A DNA stretch of 24,117 nt. It comes from JBEBVQ01 sp964636205 (GTDB taxonomy: Bacteria; Bacteroidota; Bacteroidia; Chitinophagales; Chitinophagaceae). Position 1 is the stretch's first letter; every line of letters starts with the position of its first letter. Location of the stretch: NCBI GenBank assembly GCA_964636205.1, contig CAZWPF010000044.1, positions 1 to 24,117 on the forward strand, read 5' to 3'. This document shows, one piece after another, positions 7,070 to 14,664 of this stretch. The notes beneath the pieces are model-generated. The model searched no databases. It was not told the origin of the DNA and saw only the letters and a list, made by a program, of their open reading frames with translations. The position numbers were made by a program, and so were the translations under genes.

Positions 7070-8155
7070 ATGGAGGGGCGTAAGAAGGTATTGTATATTG
7101 ATGACGAGCAGAATAACCTGGTTGGTTTCAAGGCAACTTTCCGACGGGAATTTGATGTGCTTACCGCGCATTCAACCGACAAGGCTTTGGAACAATTGGC
7201 CGAACATCCGGATATTTCGGTGATTATAAGTGACCAACGGATGCCCGGCAAAACAGGGGTGGAGTTTTTTGAGGAAATCCAGAGCGCTTACCCCAGTCCG
7301 GTGCGGATGTTGTGTACGGGTTATACAGATGTGAAAGCGGTGATTAATGCAATCAACAAGGGACATGTATTCCGTTATATTCAGAAGCCATGGCAGGAAG
7401 ATGAAATGAGGGCAGCTATACAGGAAGCGTATAATTATTATGAGGCTACCTCTATGCTTTCAGCGAAGAATGCTGAACTCACCAAAGCCAATACGGAGTT
7501 GGATAAATTCGCGTACAGCGTTACCCACGATCTGAGAAGCCCGATCCTGAGTGTTCTGGGTGCTATAAATATCGCTAAAGCAGCAAAAACCACGTATGAG
7601 GTACATGAGATGCTGGATATGATGGCGCAGTCGATGATGAAACTGGATGGTTTTATACATAATATACATGATTATTACACTATTAAGAGGGGTGAGCTGA
7701 ATATTACAGAGGTAAATTTCGAGGAGTTGCTTGCTAATTTGAAAAGTATATACTCGCTGGATGGCCTGACGCAGAATGTAGAATTCAGCATTAGGACCGT
7801 GATCAACGGCCCGTTTAAAAGTGACCAATTGGTACTGTACATTATTCTTAATAACCTGTTATCGAACGCATTTAAGTACCAAAAACGGGATAAGGATCAT
7901 AAATTTGTCCGACTGAGTGTAGAAGTTGAAAATAACCATGCATACATTGAGGTCCAGGACAATGGGATCGGTATTCATGAAGCGTATTTAGAAAATATAT
8001 TTGACATGTTTTACCGGGCAACAAATGAGGGTTTCGGGTCGGGTTTTGGTTTATATAATGTGAAAGATGCATTGGAGAAATTAGGTGGCAGGATAGCTGT
8101 ATCTTCGCAAAAAAATGAAGGGTCTCTTTTTGAAATCGAAATCCCGGGTAAATAA
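7070..8155 (+). CDS. Soluble receiver-histidine kinase (REC-HisKA-HATPase)
   Basis: A 361-residue cytoplasmic protein. The receiver domain (about 5-125) has D11/D12, phosphoacceptor D55 in ISDQRMPGKTG, T in LCTGYTD and K in IQKPW. A short helical linker leads to the HisKA domain with phospho-His 153 in FAYSVTHDLRSP. The HATPase domain follows with N-box LNNLLSNAFKYQ, G1 DNGIGI and a glycine-rich GFGSGFGLYNV lid. A REC-first kinase can receive phosphate from an upstream kinase, here most simply the membrane kinase encoded two bases before, and pass a signal to a separate receiver such as the protein at 8174. Its receiver closely resembles the single-domain receiver at 2054-1587. The relay order is inferred from gene order. 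Confidence 0.92.
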   Translation: MEGRKKVLYIDDEQNNLVGFKATFRREFDVLTAHSTDKALEQLAEHPDISVIISDQRMPGKTGVEFFEEIQSAYPSPVRMLCTGYTDVKAVINAINKGHVFRYIQKPWQEDEMRAAIQEAYNYYEATSMLSAKNAELTKANTELDKFAYSVTHDLRSPILSVLGAINIAKAAKTTYEVHEMLDMMAQSMMKLDGFIHNIHDYYTIKRGELNITEVNFEELLANLKSIYSLDGLTQNVEFSIRTVINGPFKSDQLVLYIILNNLLSNAFKYQKRDKDHKFVRLSVEVENNHAYIEVQDNGIGIHEAYLENIFDMFYRATNEGFGSGFGLYNVKDALEKLGGRIAVSSQKNEGSLFEIEIPGK

Positions 8156-8173
8156 AAGCAAGCAATAATTAGA

Positions 8174-8584
8174 ATGACACCGGAAAAGCATTTTCATTTT
8201 ATTATAATCGACGATAGTCCGTTCGACTGTCTGATTGCAGAAAAGGTGGTCGAAAACGCGCAATGCTATCAATCGATCAAGACTTTTCAAGATGCAGAAA
8301 AGGCATTGGCTTATATAGCAGCGGGAGGAAATCAGGATAATAGCGGTAGGTGTATAATACTGCTAGATATACAAATGCCTGTTATGAATGGTTTTGCGTT
8401 TCTGGATGCCTTCGAAACACTCCCCGATGAGATTACTAGTAAATACGTAGTGTTTTTTGCTACTTCTTCTATCAATAGTAACGATATCACCCGTAGTAAT
8501 AACTATCGTTCGGTGAGACATTTTTTAAATAAGCCGCTTACAAAAGTAAATTTCAAGGAGCTGGTTGAACAATTGGAATTCTAG
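8174..8584 (+). CDS. CheY-like single-domain response regulator
   Basis: A 136-residue receiver: D13/D14 in IIIDDS, phosphoacceptor D65 in LLDIQMPVMNG, a TSS switch position and K in FLNKPL. No output domain is present. The wording is that of the Rcp1-like receivers often encoded beside phytochrome-type or HWE-less soluble kinases. It starts 18 bases after the receiver-kinase gene and is the likely terminal phosphate acceptor, acting through protein-protein contact. The SDR gene begins 32 bases downstream on the same strand. Confidence 0.9.
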   Translation: MTPEKHFHFIIIDDSPFDCLIAEKVVENAQCYQSIKTFQDAEKALAYIAAGGNQDNSGRCIILLDIQMPVMNGFAFLDAFETLPDEITSKYVVFFATSSINSNDITRSNNYRSVRHFLNKPLTKVNFKELVEQLEF

Positions 8585-8616
8585 GTGTAATATCCCTGAA
8601 TCGAAAACTCAGTGGG

Positions 8617-9399
8617 ATGAATAGTCAATCAGCAAGTAAAAAATATGCATTGGTTACCGGAGCTACTGCCGGCTTGGGTGAGGCAATCGCAGAGCGTTTC
8701 GCATTGGAAGGCTGGAATGTGATCATCACCGGACGGAGAGCAGACCGATTAAAGAAACTGAAAGACAGTCTGACCTCCAAATATCAAGTAGAAATTATAG
8801 ATCTGGAGTTTGATATCCGCGACCGGGGAGCGGTCATTGCAGCAGTTCAAGAATTGAAAAAGCGGGTTCCCCATGTCGATGTTCTCGTGAATAATGCGGG
8901 TCTGGCCGCGGGCTTGGCGCCTATCCATGAGGGTGATCCTGACGATTGGGATACAATGATCGATACCAATATCAAAGGTTTGCTGTACATGACCAGACAG
9001 GTGGCGCCTTGGATGAAAGATCGGGGTGTAGGCCATATTTTTAATATCGGTTCGATTGCCGGTAAATTGGTATATGAAAATGGCAACGTGTATTGCGCTA
9101 CCAAATTTGCCGTAGATGCTTTATCCCAAGCTATGCGAATAGATTTGTTGCCCTACGGTATTAAGGTGACAGGCATTCATCCCGGAATGGTAGAAACAGA
9201 GTTCTCTCTAGTAAGATACAAAGGCGATGCAGAGCGCGCCGGAAAGGTGTACGAGGGCATTATTCCTTTGGCAGCAGCTGATATTGCGGACACTGTTTGG
9301 TATTGTACCAACCAACCCCCACATGTGTGTATCAACGATCTTACAATTACTTGTCTGGCTCAAGCCAGTCCTCATTATACTATCCGTACTTCAAAGTAA
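8617..9399 (+). CDS. Short-chain dehydrogenase/reductase, YdfG-like
   Basis: A 260-residue classical SDR. It has the nucleotide-binding TGATAGLGEAIA (about 14-25), an ITGRRADRL segment typical of NADP preference (R after the second strand), NNAGLA, catalytic S in IGSIAG, and Y-x-x-x-K in VYCATKFAVDAL. GIHPGMVETEFS and the family's length fit the YdfG/serine-3-dehydrogenase group, which reduces or oxidises small 3-hydroxy acids or similar carbonyls in the cytoplasm. The substrate cannot be read from sequence. It lies between the signalling genes and a thioesterase, 14 bases before the latter. Confidence 0.88.
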   Translation: MNSQSASKKYALVTGATAGLGEAIAERFALEGWNVIITGRRADRLKKLKDSLTSKYQVEIIDLEFDIRDRGAVIAAVQELKKRVPHVDVLVNNAGLAAGLAPIHEGDPDDWDTMIDTNIKGLLYMTRQVAPWMKDRGVGHIFNIGSIAGKLVYENGNVYCATKFAVDALSQAMRIDLLPYGIKVTGIHPGMVETEFSLVRYKGDAERAGKVYEGIIPLAAADIADTVWYCTNQPPHVCINDLTITCLAQASPHYTIRTSK

Positions 9400-9413
9400 G
9401 AACCACATAAGCT

Positions 9414-9827
9414 ATGTACGTTTCTACCACACAAATCAGAGTTCGTTACGGAGAAACCGATCAAATGGGGTATCTCTACTACGGAAATTATGCTTTGTAT
9501 TATGAAGCGGGCAGGGCAGAGGCGATCCGTCAACTGGGTTTTACTTATCGTCAATTGGAGGAGCTGGGAGTATTCATGCCTGTGATCGAGCTGAAATCAC
9601 AGTATTACCGACCGGCATTATACGATGATCTGATTACCGTTAAAACCATATTGAAGGAGTTGCCTGAAGGAAGCAAAATTGTCTTTCATTCGGAGCTCTA
9701 CAACGAGGCGGGACAGTTATTAAATAGAGGAACAACCACATTGGTCTTTTATGACCCCAAGGAAAGGAAGAAGGTGAGCATTCATCCTGAACTTTTGCAC
9801 CGACTTCAACCCTTTTTCACAAGCTGA
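9414..9827 (+). CDS. Acyl-CoA thioesterase, 4HBT/YbgC family hotdog
   Basis: A 137-residue single hotdog domain. The signature VRYGETDQMGYLYYGNYALYYE (about 9-30) holds the catalytic Asp of the 4-hydroxybenzoyl-CoA thioesterase/YbgC group, and EAIRQLGFTY follows on the central helix. These enzymes hydrolyse short-chain or aromatic acyl-CoA or acyl-ACP thioesters. The gene starts at ATG 9414 and ends five bases before pncC. Because the SDR gene precedes it, the two may handle one acyl substrate, but the pair is also common as unlinked housekeeping genes. Confidence 0.9.
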   Translation: MYVSTTQIRVRYGETDQMGYLYYGNYALYYEAGRAEAIRQLGFTYRQLEELGVFMPVIELKSQYYRPALYDDLITVKTILKELPEGSKIVFHSELYNEAGQLLNRGTTTLVFYDPKERKKVSIHPELLHRLQPFFTS

Positions 9828-9832
9828 GTAAG

Positions 9833-10339
9833 ATGTCTGAACAACACGCACATATCTCCGGCGATGGTTACCCCGAAAAGAATATAAGGGATCTTATGTT
9901 GGCATATCATCAAACTTTGGCAATTGCCGAAAGTTGTACCGGAGGGTTGATAGCAGACCGCCTTACAAATATTCCCGGATCATCTGAATATTTTAAGGGA
10001 GCTGTAGTGAGTTATCAAACAGAAATAAAAACAGAGGTGCTCGGCCTGAGTCCCGACTTTATAAAGGAGGCGCATGTGGTGAGTGAAGCCGTTGCAATAG
10101 AGATGGCGAAGAGCGTAAGAAAATTGATGAGGGCGGATTTCGGATTCGGAATTACCGGAATGTTAGGACCCACCGGTGATGGAGTAGTGGCTGTTGGAAC
10201 GGTTTGTATGGCGGTTGTAGGAGCAAATGGGGTTCGTGCACAGACTTGTCTGTTTGATAGTAACAGAAGAGGTAATAAGGAAGCGGCCGGCTCGGAAGGA
10301 CTTAGGTTGATTGAATTATTTTTAATAGAACAAGCATGA
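9833..10339 (+). CDS. pncC: Nicotinamide-nucleotide amidase (CinA C-terminal domain, stand-alone)
   Basis: A 168-residue CinA-C domain without the N-terminal MoCF-like domain found in full CinA. AIAESCTGGLIADRLTNIPG (about 30-50), FKGAVVSYQTEIKTEVLG and VVSEAVAIEMA are the family's motifs. It deamidates nicotinamide mononucleotide to nicotinate mononucleotide in pyridine nucleotide salvage. One feature differs from the common pattern: GITGMLGPTGDG where most members read GITGIAGP-GG. The gene overlaps aroK by four bases (ATGA). Confidence 0.9.
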   Translation: MSEQHAHISGDGYPEKNIRDLMLAYHQTLAIAESCTGGLIADRLTNIPGSSEYFKGAVVSYQTEIKTEVLGLSPDFIKEAHVVSEAVAIEMAKSVRKLMRADFGFGITGMLGPTGDGVVAVGTVCMAVVGANGVRAQTCLFDSNRRGNKEAAGSEGLRLIELFLIEQA

Positions 10340-10857
10340 GTAAGCTGATATTTTTAGTTGGTATGCCCGGATCAGGCAAGACCTATTGGGCAGAGAAGAT
10401 ATCAGAAGCTACTGGTATTCCCTGGGTGGATATGGATGGGGTAATGGAAGAAGGACACCAATTTTCTATTGCCGATATTTTTGCTGCCAGAGGAGAAGCC
10501 GGTTTCCGTTTGATTGAGCAAGGGTTATTAAAGCAAATCATTGCTGAAGCAGAGCGTCCCACGGTCATTTCATGTGGTGGCGGCACTCCTTGCTTCTACG
10601 ATAACTTAGCGCTTATGAAGCAAGAGGGTATCGTTATCTACCTCAAAGCGCACATCGAGACCCTGAGAAAGCATCTTTTTCGGGAAGCCGCATCTCGACC
10701 CTTACTGAATCATCCGGATGGTTTAGACTGCAGATTACATCGATTAATAGAAGAAAGAAGTCAGTATTACGAGCAAGCAGATTATATTTTTCCGATAGAA
10801 AGCGTTTCCATTGCTAACTTTACGGAAACAATACTGACATGTATAAGCCAGCCTTAA
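10336..10857 (+). CDS. aroK: Shikimate kinase
   Basis: A 173-residue P-loop kinase that phosphorylates shikimate at the 3-hydroxyl in the chorismate pathway. Visible are Walker A GMPGSGKT (9-16), D34 in VDMD, R58 in EAGFR, the GGG of the Walker-B-like SCGGGTP (about 81-83), the lid arginine in EAASRPLL and R-x-x-YYEQADY near the C-terminus, all at family positions. Its start lies inside the pncC stop (ATGA overlap) and the next gene starts 19 bases before its stop, so the three are probably translationally coupled. Confidence 0.95.
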   Translation: MSKLIFLVGMPGSGKTYWAEKISEATGIPWVDMDGVMEEGHQFSIADIFAARGEAGFRLIEQGLLKQIIAEAERPTVISCGGGTPCFYDNLALMKQEGIVIYLKAHIETLRKHLFREAASRPLLNHPDGLDCRLHRLIEERSQYYEQADYIFPIESVSIANFTETILTCISQP

Positions 10858-11225
10858 TAACCGGGTCTATTCTGGGCACATTAGCCGTAATTCTGGGTGC
10901 CATGGGCGCACACGCATTAAGCTCCCGGGTGAGTCCGGATGTTTTGCAGATTTACCAAAAAGGGGTAGACTATCATTTCTATCATGTCTTTGCCATCATT
11001 GCAACGGGTATTCTTTATAGCGCATTCCCCGCAGCCGCGGTAAAGTCAGCTTATATCTGTTTTTTGATTGGTATTATCCTTTTTAGCGGGTCTCTGTACT
11101 TGCTTACTTTCCTTAAAATGAACGGGGGAGGATTGGGTATTTTCAACCTGGTGACTCCTTTGGGTGGTCTCTTTTTCATTGCCGGTTGGATCAGTTTACT
11201 TGTAGGAATAATAAAAGGGAAATAG
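10839..11225 (+). CDS. DUF423 (YgdD/TMEM256-like) small membrane protein
   Basis: A 128-residue protein with four predicted membrane helices and the DUF423 signature: GAMGAHAL near residue 22, then DYHFYHVFAI and GSLYLLT. The family is widespread and its function is not established. The gene starts 19 bases inside aroK and its stop codon directly touches the start of the deacetylase gene. Confidence 0.9.
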   Translation: MYKPALITGSILGTLAVILGAMGAHALSSRVSPDVLQIYQKGVDYHFYHVFAIIATGILYSAFPAAAVKSAYICFLIGIILFSGSLYLLTFLKMNGGGLGIFNLVTPLGGLFFIAGWISLLVGIIKGK

Positions 11226-11993
11226 TTGCGACCGTACAAACATGTCACGATCGTTTTTTTCGCCAGCATGGGTATTCTGGTTGCAGCGAATCAGCTGTAT
11301 GGTTTCACTATCTATCTATTGCTAATACCAGCAATCGTTTATTTGGTATTGCTAATTATTGGGTCTGCCAACATCCGCTGGTGTTTTTACCTCCCCATTT
11401 TCAATAAAGGGTATTCAACAAAGGAGATAGCTTTAAGTTTTGACGACGGACCCGCGTCGGAGACAACAGCGATTCTGGATGTACTCCGCGAACACAATGT
11501 CCAGGCTACATTTTTTACCATCGGTCATAAGGTGTTGCGGCGCCCTGAAATCGTGCAAAGATGGCATCGGGAAGGACATCTGATAGGCAATCACAGTTAT
11601 TATCATCGTTGGCTTTTTGTACTACAGCCGAAGAGACAGATCGCTGCTGAAATAGAAGCCACCAACAAAGCTATAGCTGCAATTTCAGGAGTTCAACCTT
11701 TATTTTTTCGGCCTCCTTTTGGTGTGACTAATCCCTTGCTGGCGAGCGCAGTGAAGCGTACCGGAATGATTACTATCGGTTGGAGTATCCGTTCGATGGA
11801 TACGGTCAGTTCGGATCCTAACCAGTTACTAGACCGAATACTTCGTCAATTAAAAGGCGGGGATATCATTCTTCTACATGATACCATGCCGGTTACTAAG
11901 GAAATTTTAACGAGCCTTATCCTTGGAGCAAGAGAAAGGGGGTTTACATTTGTACGTATCGATCAGTTGCTTCAAATAAAAGCATATGCCTAA
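11226..11993 (+). CDS. Membrane-anchored polysaccharide deacetylase (NodB/CE4 family)
   Basis: A 255-residue protein. Two hydrophobic stretches (about 6-52) anchor it, followed by the CE4 domain. The motifs are in order: SFDDGP (catalytic base D73 and metal ligand D74), HSYYH (the H-x-x-x-H metal ligands), RPPFG, the W-S-x-R-S-x-D segment and ILLHD near the C-terminus. Known members remove N- or O-acetyl groups from peptidoglycan, chitin oligomers or other glycans; the substrate here is unknown. I keep the TTG start at 11226, which follows the DUF423 stop with no gap and has AAGGGAAA upstream; an ATG at 11268 is possible. It overlaps the LolA-like gene by eight bases. Confidence 0.9.
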   Translation: MRPYKHVTIVFFASMGILVAANQLYGFTIYLLLIPAIVYLVLLIIGSANIRWCFYLPIFNKGYSTKEIALSFDDGPASETTAILDVLREHNVQATFFTIGHKVLRRPEIVQRWHREGHLIGNHSYYHRWLFVLQPKRQIAAEIEATNKAIAAISGVQPLFFRPPFGVTNPLLASAVKRTGMITIGWSIRSMDTVSSDPNQLLDRILRQLKGGDIILLHDTMPVTKEILTSLILGARERGFTFVRIDQLLQIKAYA

Positions 11994-12618
11994 GTTTTTC
12001 TTTATTTTATGTTGTTGTCTACCCTTTCTAGGCGCCGCACAGCCCAAAGGATTTGGAATGATAGCGCAGCCGGAGGAGTTTAAAAAGTCATTGCAAGCGG
12101 CCAATGCGTCCAAATCAACTATCAAGAGTGATTTCGTTCAGACAAAGCATCTTTCCTTGTTGGAAGATAAAATCAGTTCGAAGGGCAAATTCTTTTTTAA
12201 GCAACAAAATAAGGTGCGGATCGAATATACTGAGCCCTATACTTATTTGTTGGTCATGAATGAGGGCGCCATTCTGGTTAAGGATGATCAGAAAACCAAC
12301 CGGATTAACACCAAAAACAGCAAGATGATGCAGTCGGTCAACCGAATAATCGTGGACTGCATGAGCGGAAATGTTTTCTCCAATCCTGATTTTTCAGTGG
12401 AAGGATATGAAAACGGTAGACAATACCTGCTTTCATTATCGCCAACAAATGAGGCAATGAAGCAGATATTTGTGCGTATTGATGTCTATATGGACAAAAA
12501 TAGGCTGGATGTAGTGCGACTGAAAATGGTGGAACCCGGTGGTGATTTTACCGATATGGAGTTCCAACAGATTCAGCATAATATTGCACTGGATGAATCA
12601 CTTTTTAAAACCCGCTAG
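11986..12618 (+). CDS. LolA-like periplasmic lipid/lipoprotein carrier
   Basis: A 210-residue exported protein with signal peptide MPKFFFILCCCLPFLGAAQ and a LolA/LppX-type beta fold. The typical opening is SDFVQTKHLSLLEDKISSKGKFFF (about 44-67), with KVRIEYTEPYTYLLVMN after it. LolA carries lipoproteins through the periplasm. Copies found beside FabZ-like dehydratases, as here, belong instead to the version in aryl polyene/flexirubin clusters and probably carry a lipid pigment or related lipid. No LolA partner system is nearby, so the cargo is inferred. The gene begins eight bases inside the deacetylase and ends 26 bases inside the lipoprotein gene. Confidence 0.85.
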   Translation: MPKFFFILCCCLPFLGAAQPKGFGMIAQPEEFKKSLQAANASKSTIKSDFVQTKHLSLLEDKISSKGKFFFKQQNKVRIEYTEPYTYLLVMNEGAILVKDDQKTNRINTKNSKMMQSVNRIIVDCMSGNVFSNPDFSVEGYENGRQYLLSLSPTNEAMKQIFVRIDVYMDKNRLDVVRLKMVEPGGDFTDMEFQQIQHNIALDESLFKTR

Positions 12619-13243
12619 TTTAATCCTTTTCTTATGTATGGCCTGTACTACGCCGTACAAAGGAATGGTGCCTGTCACAACCGCTACGACCCCATTAATG
12701 CGACATCAGCCGCAGTTTGAGAAGGAACTTTATCGATGTATGGTCGACGGGAGGTGGTTGACGAAGTCGTTTCATCTAAGCGGACTGGTTCTGTTTCGGT
12801 CTGTACCAGACGGAGGGACCAGGGTAGTTTTTCAGAATGAAATGGGAATGAATTATTTCGATTTCGGATGGGATGCCAAAGATAATTTTAAGGTCCATTC
12901 CATCATTCCTCAAATGGATCGTCCCGCATTGATAAAGACTTTGGAGGCAGATTTTCGTCTGTTGTTGATGCGGGGTTTGGACACAAGTCAGGAAGAACGC
13001 CTTGCCGATAAAAAGGGAAATTTGTATTATAGAGTGCCCCTGCGGAGCGGAGCAGCTTATTTTAATGAGTCGGATAGCCAAGTACAATCCATAGTTTACC
13101 TGGGCAAACGAAAGCCTGTGACCACACTTTTATACAGTCAGCGCGAACCTGAAAATTTCTTGCCGGATACCATATTGATCAAGCATCATAAAGCTAGATT
13201 TACGATACAACTTTATAAATTGGGAGCCCATGTTACAGAATGA
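12593..13243 (+). CDS. Outer-membrane-type lipoprotein, LolB/DUF3261-like
   Basis: A 216-residue protein. The signal segment LILFLCMACTT ends at Cys, a loose lipobox, so it is probably a lipoprotein. The mature part is beta-rich: LSGLVLFRSVPDGGTRVVFQ, then NYFDFGW and a repeated IKTLEADF helix. It has the general character of the LolB-like lipoproteins that accompany LolA-like carriers, and I infer that it receives the carrier's cargo at the outer membrane. I chose ATG 12593, which begins the signal peptide; the frame is open upstream to an ATG at 12539, well inside the LolA-like gene. It overlaps the FabZ-like gene by 14 bases. Confidence 0.65.
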   Translation: MNHFLKPASLILFLCMACTTPYKGMVPVTTATTPLMRHQPQFEKELYRCMVDGRWLTKSFHLSGLVLFRSVPDGGTRVVFQNEMGMNYFDFGWDAKDNFKVHSIIPQMDRPALIKTLEADFRLLLMRGLDTSQEERLADKKGNLYYRVPLRSGAAYFNESDSQVQSIVYLGKRKPVTTLLYSQREPENFLPDTILIKHHKARFTIQLYKLGAHVTE

Positions 13244-13589
13244 TTTTTTTACCGTTGCCGATTATAACGCAGCAGCAGATTCCATACAATGTCGGTTAGC
13301 ATTTCGACAGGATCATTCGATATTCGAAGGGCATTTTCCAATCAGACCGGTGGTTCCCGGAGTGTGCTCGATGCAGATCGTAAAGGAATTGCTGGAGCGA
13401 GAGCTTTCGAAGCTGTTGATCCTAACGGGTGCGCCTCAGGTGAAATTTTTGCAATTAATATTGCCGGAGTCTAGTCCACGGGTCATGATAAATTGGCGTA
13501 TGGACGGAGATGACTATATAGTCACCGCTAACTTTATGTCAGCTGACGGTGCAATGTTTAAAATGGAAGGAAGATATCAGCAGGGATAG
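13230..13589 (+). CDS. FabZ-like hotdog protein (3-hydroxyacyl-ACP dehydratase family)
   Basis: A 119-residue single hotdog domain. The FabZ-type catalytic histidine is present in FEGHFPIRPVVPGVC (about 31-45). The position four residues after PGV, normally the catalytic Glu of FabZ, is Q (CSMQIVKELLE). This Gln version is met in dehydratase-like members of aryl polyene and flexirubin clusters of Bacteroidota. Such proteins act on 3-hydroxyacyl chains tied to acyl carrier protein. No acyl carrier protein or ketosynthase gene is in the window. Activity without the Glu is uncertain. It is the last gene of the run. Confidence 0.8.
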   Translation: MLQNDFFTVADYNAAADSIQCRLAFRQDHSIFEGHFPIRPVVPGVCSMQIVKELLERELSKLLILTGAPQVKFLQLILPESSPRVMINWRMDGDDYIVTANFMSADGAMFKMEGRYQQG

Positions 13590-13612
13590 GCATGTCCATA
13601 GATAGACGCGCT

Positions 13613-14578
13613 TTATTTTTCGTTTAGCCATTTACGAATGGTCTCCGGATCTAACTGGAAATAATTAGATTTCTTTTCGATAACGCCATTATTTATCCAG
13701 TAAATGGCAGGAAGAGAGGGTCCGGCCATTTGCAGGAAATCTTCTTCGCCTCTGAAGCGCATGTGAGGTATGTGTTCCGATTTAGTTTCTTTGAAGAACT
13801 CTTCTTCTAACCGATCCGGACCTGCGATCACCAGGAAAATAGAAATATCCGGATGTTGGCGGTGAATAATATTCAGCAAATAAGCAGCCTTTCTGCAATG
13901 TGGGCATCCCAAACTCATAAATGCCACCACATGTTTGCCTTCTCTAAGTTCCACCTCAGGATTGGTTTCTTGCGCTTCGCTATAGAGCGGATCCAAGTCT
14001 ATGGGATCTGATAGTACCTTTGGTTGATGACCAATATTCATTGGGTAAGCAATAAAAGGAGTGGCCAGCGTGCCAAGAGCGAGGAAAATTGCAAGGTAAG
14101 GTGTCCAACGAAACGATTTTCCGGGATAGATGAAATACAAAATTACAGTTGCTACCAGCATGGCTATATTCTTCCAGATAGAAGATATCGGACTCATATA
14201 AATCCAATCACCGAAGCATCCGCAATTACCGTCATTACCCTGGTTTTTGAGCAAAAGCAGCAGATAGATTGTGAAGACCACCAAGACGAAAATAGTGATC
14301 GGGTAGGTGAAGCGCTTCAGGAAAATCTGAAAAAGCAAGAAGGCGGCAATAAGCAGTTCGAAACCAATTAGAAGTCTTGCCAAGACGGCTGCCAGACTAA
14401 AACTGGTGATACCCAGATCCAGCAGAGTCCATTCGAAAGTATCCAACGAATCTATCTTACTAATCCCACTGATCGCAAAAACGGTTGCCAGAGCCAACAG
14501 AAGAATCCAGGCGAAAATATTCCGAATGGATAGTCTCTTCGGCTCGGGCTGTGGGGTAATTTCATTCATTGCTTCCAT
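13613..14578 (-). CDS. DoxX/MauE-type membrane protein fused to a thioredoxin domain
   Basis: A 321-residue protein. Residues 18-170 hold four or more hydrophobic helices of the DoxX/MauE type, including ISGISKI and a NCGCFGDW motif in the loop before the last helices. Residues 205-321 form a thioredoxin-like domain with a C-P-H-C centre in LGCPHCRKAA, presumably facing the periplasm. The arrangement is known in Bacteroidota as a membrane-bound thiol redox protein. The Cys pair in NCGC and the CPHC centre could exchange electrons. Its gene converges with the FabZ-like gene with 23 bases between the stops and lies 86 bases after the cysteine-rich small protein at 14916-14665, a possible disulfide substrate. 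Confidence 0.85.
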   Translation of the reverse strand: MEAMNEITPQPEPKRLSIRNIFAWILLLALATVFAISGISKIDSLDTFEWTLLDLGITSFSLAAVLARLLIGFELLIAAFLLFQIFLKRFTYPITIFVLVVFTIYLLLLLKNQGNDGNCGCFGDWIYMSPISSIWKNIAMLVATVILYFIYPGKSFRWTPYLAIFLALGTLATPFIAYPMNIGHQPKVLSDPIDLDPLYSEAQETNPEVELREGKHVVAFMSLGCPHCRKAAYLLNIIHRQHPDISIFLVIAGPDRLEEEFFKETKSEHIPHMRFRGEEDFLQMAGPSLPAIYWINNGVIEKKSNYFQLDPETIRKWLNEK

Positions 14579-14664
14579 CTAAATCACGTATTGCCGAACG
14601 CAGGCAGCTATTTGGAGTCTTGGGCTGCAATTATTCAGTATGTCAAAACAGCGGTTATGGTAAA

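Noticed and set aside
12539..12592. Longer start of the lipoprotein gene at ATG 12539
   Set aside because: The signal peptide would be placed internally; ATG 12593 starts it properly.
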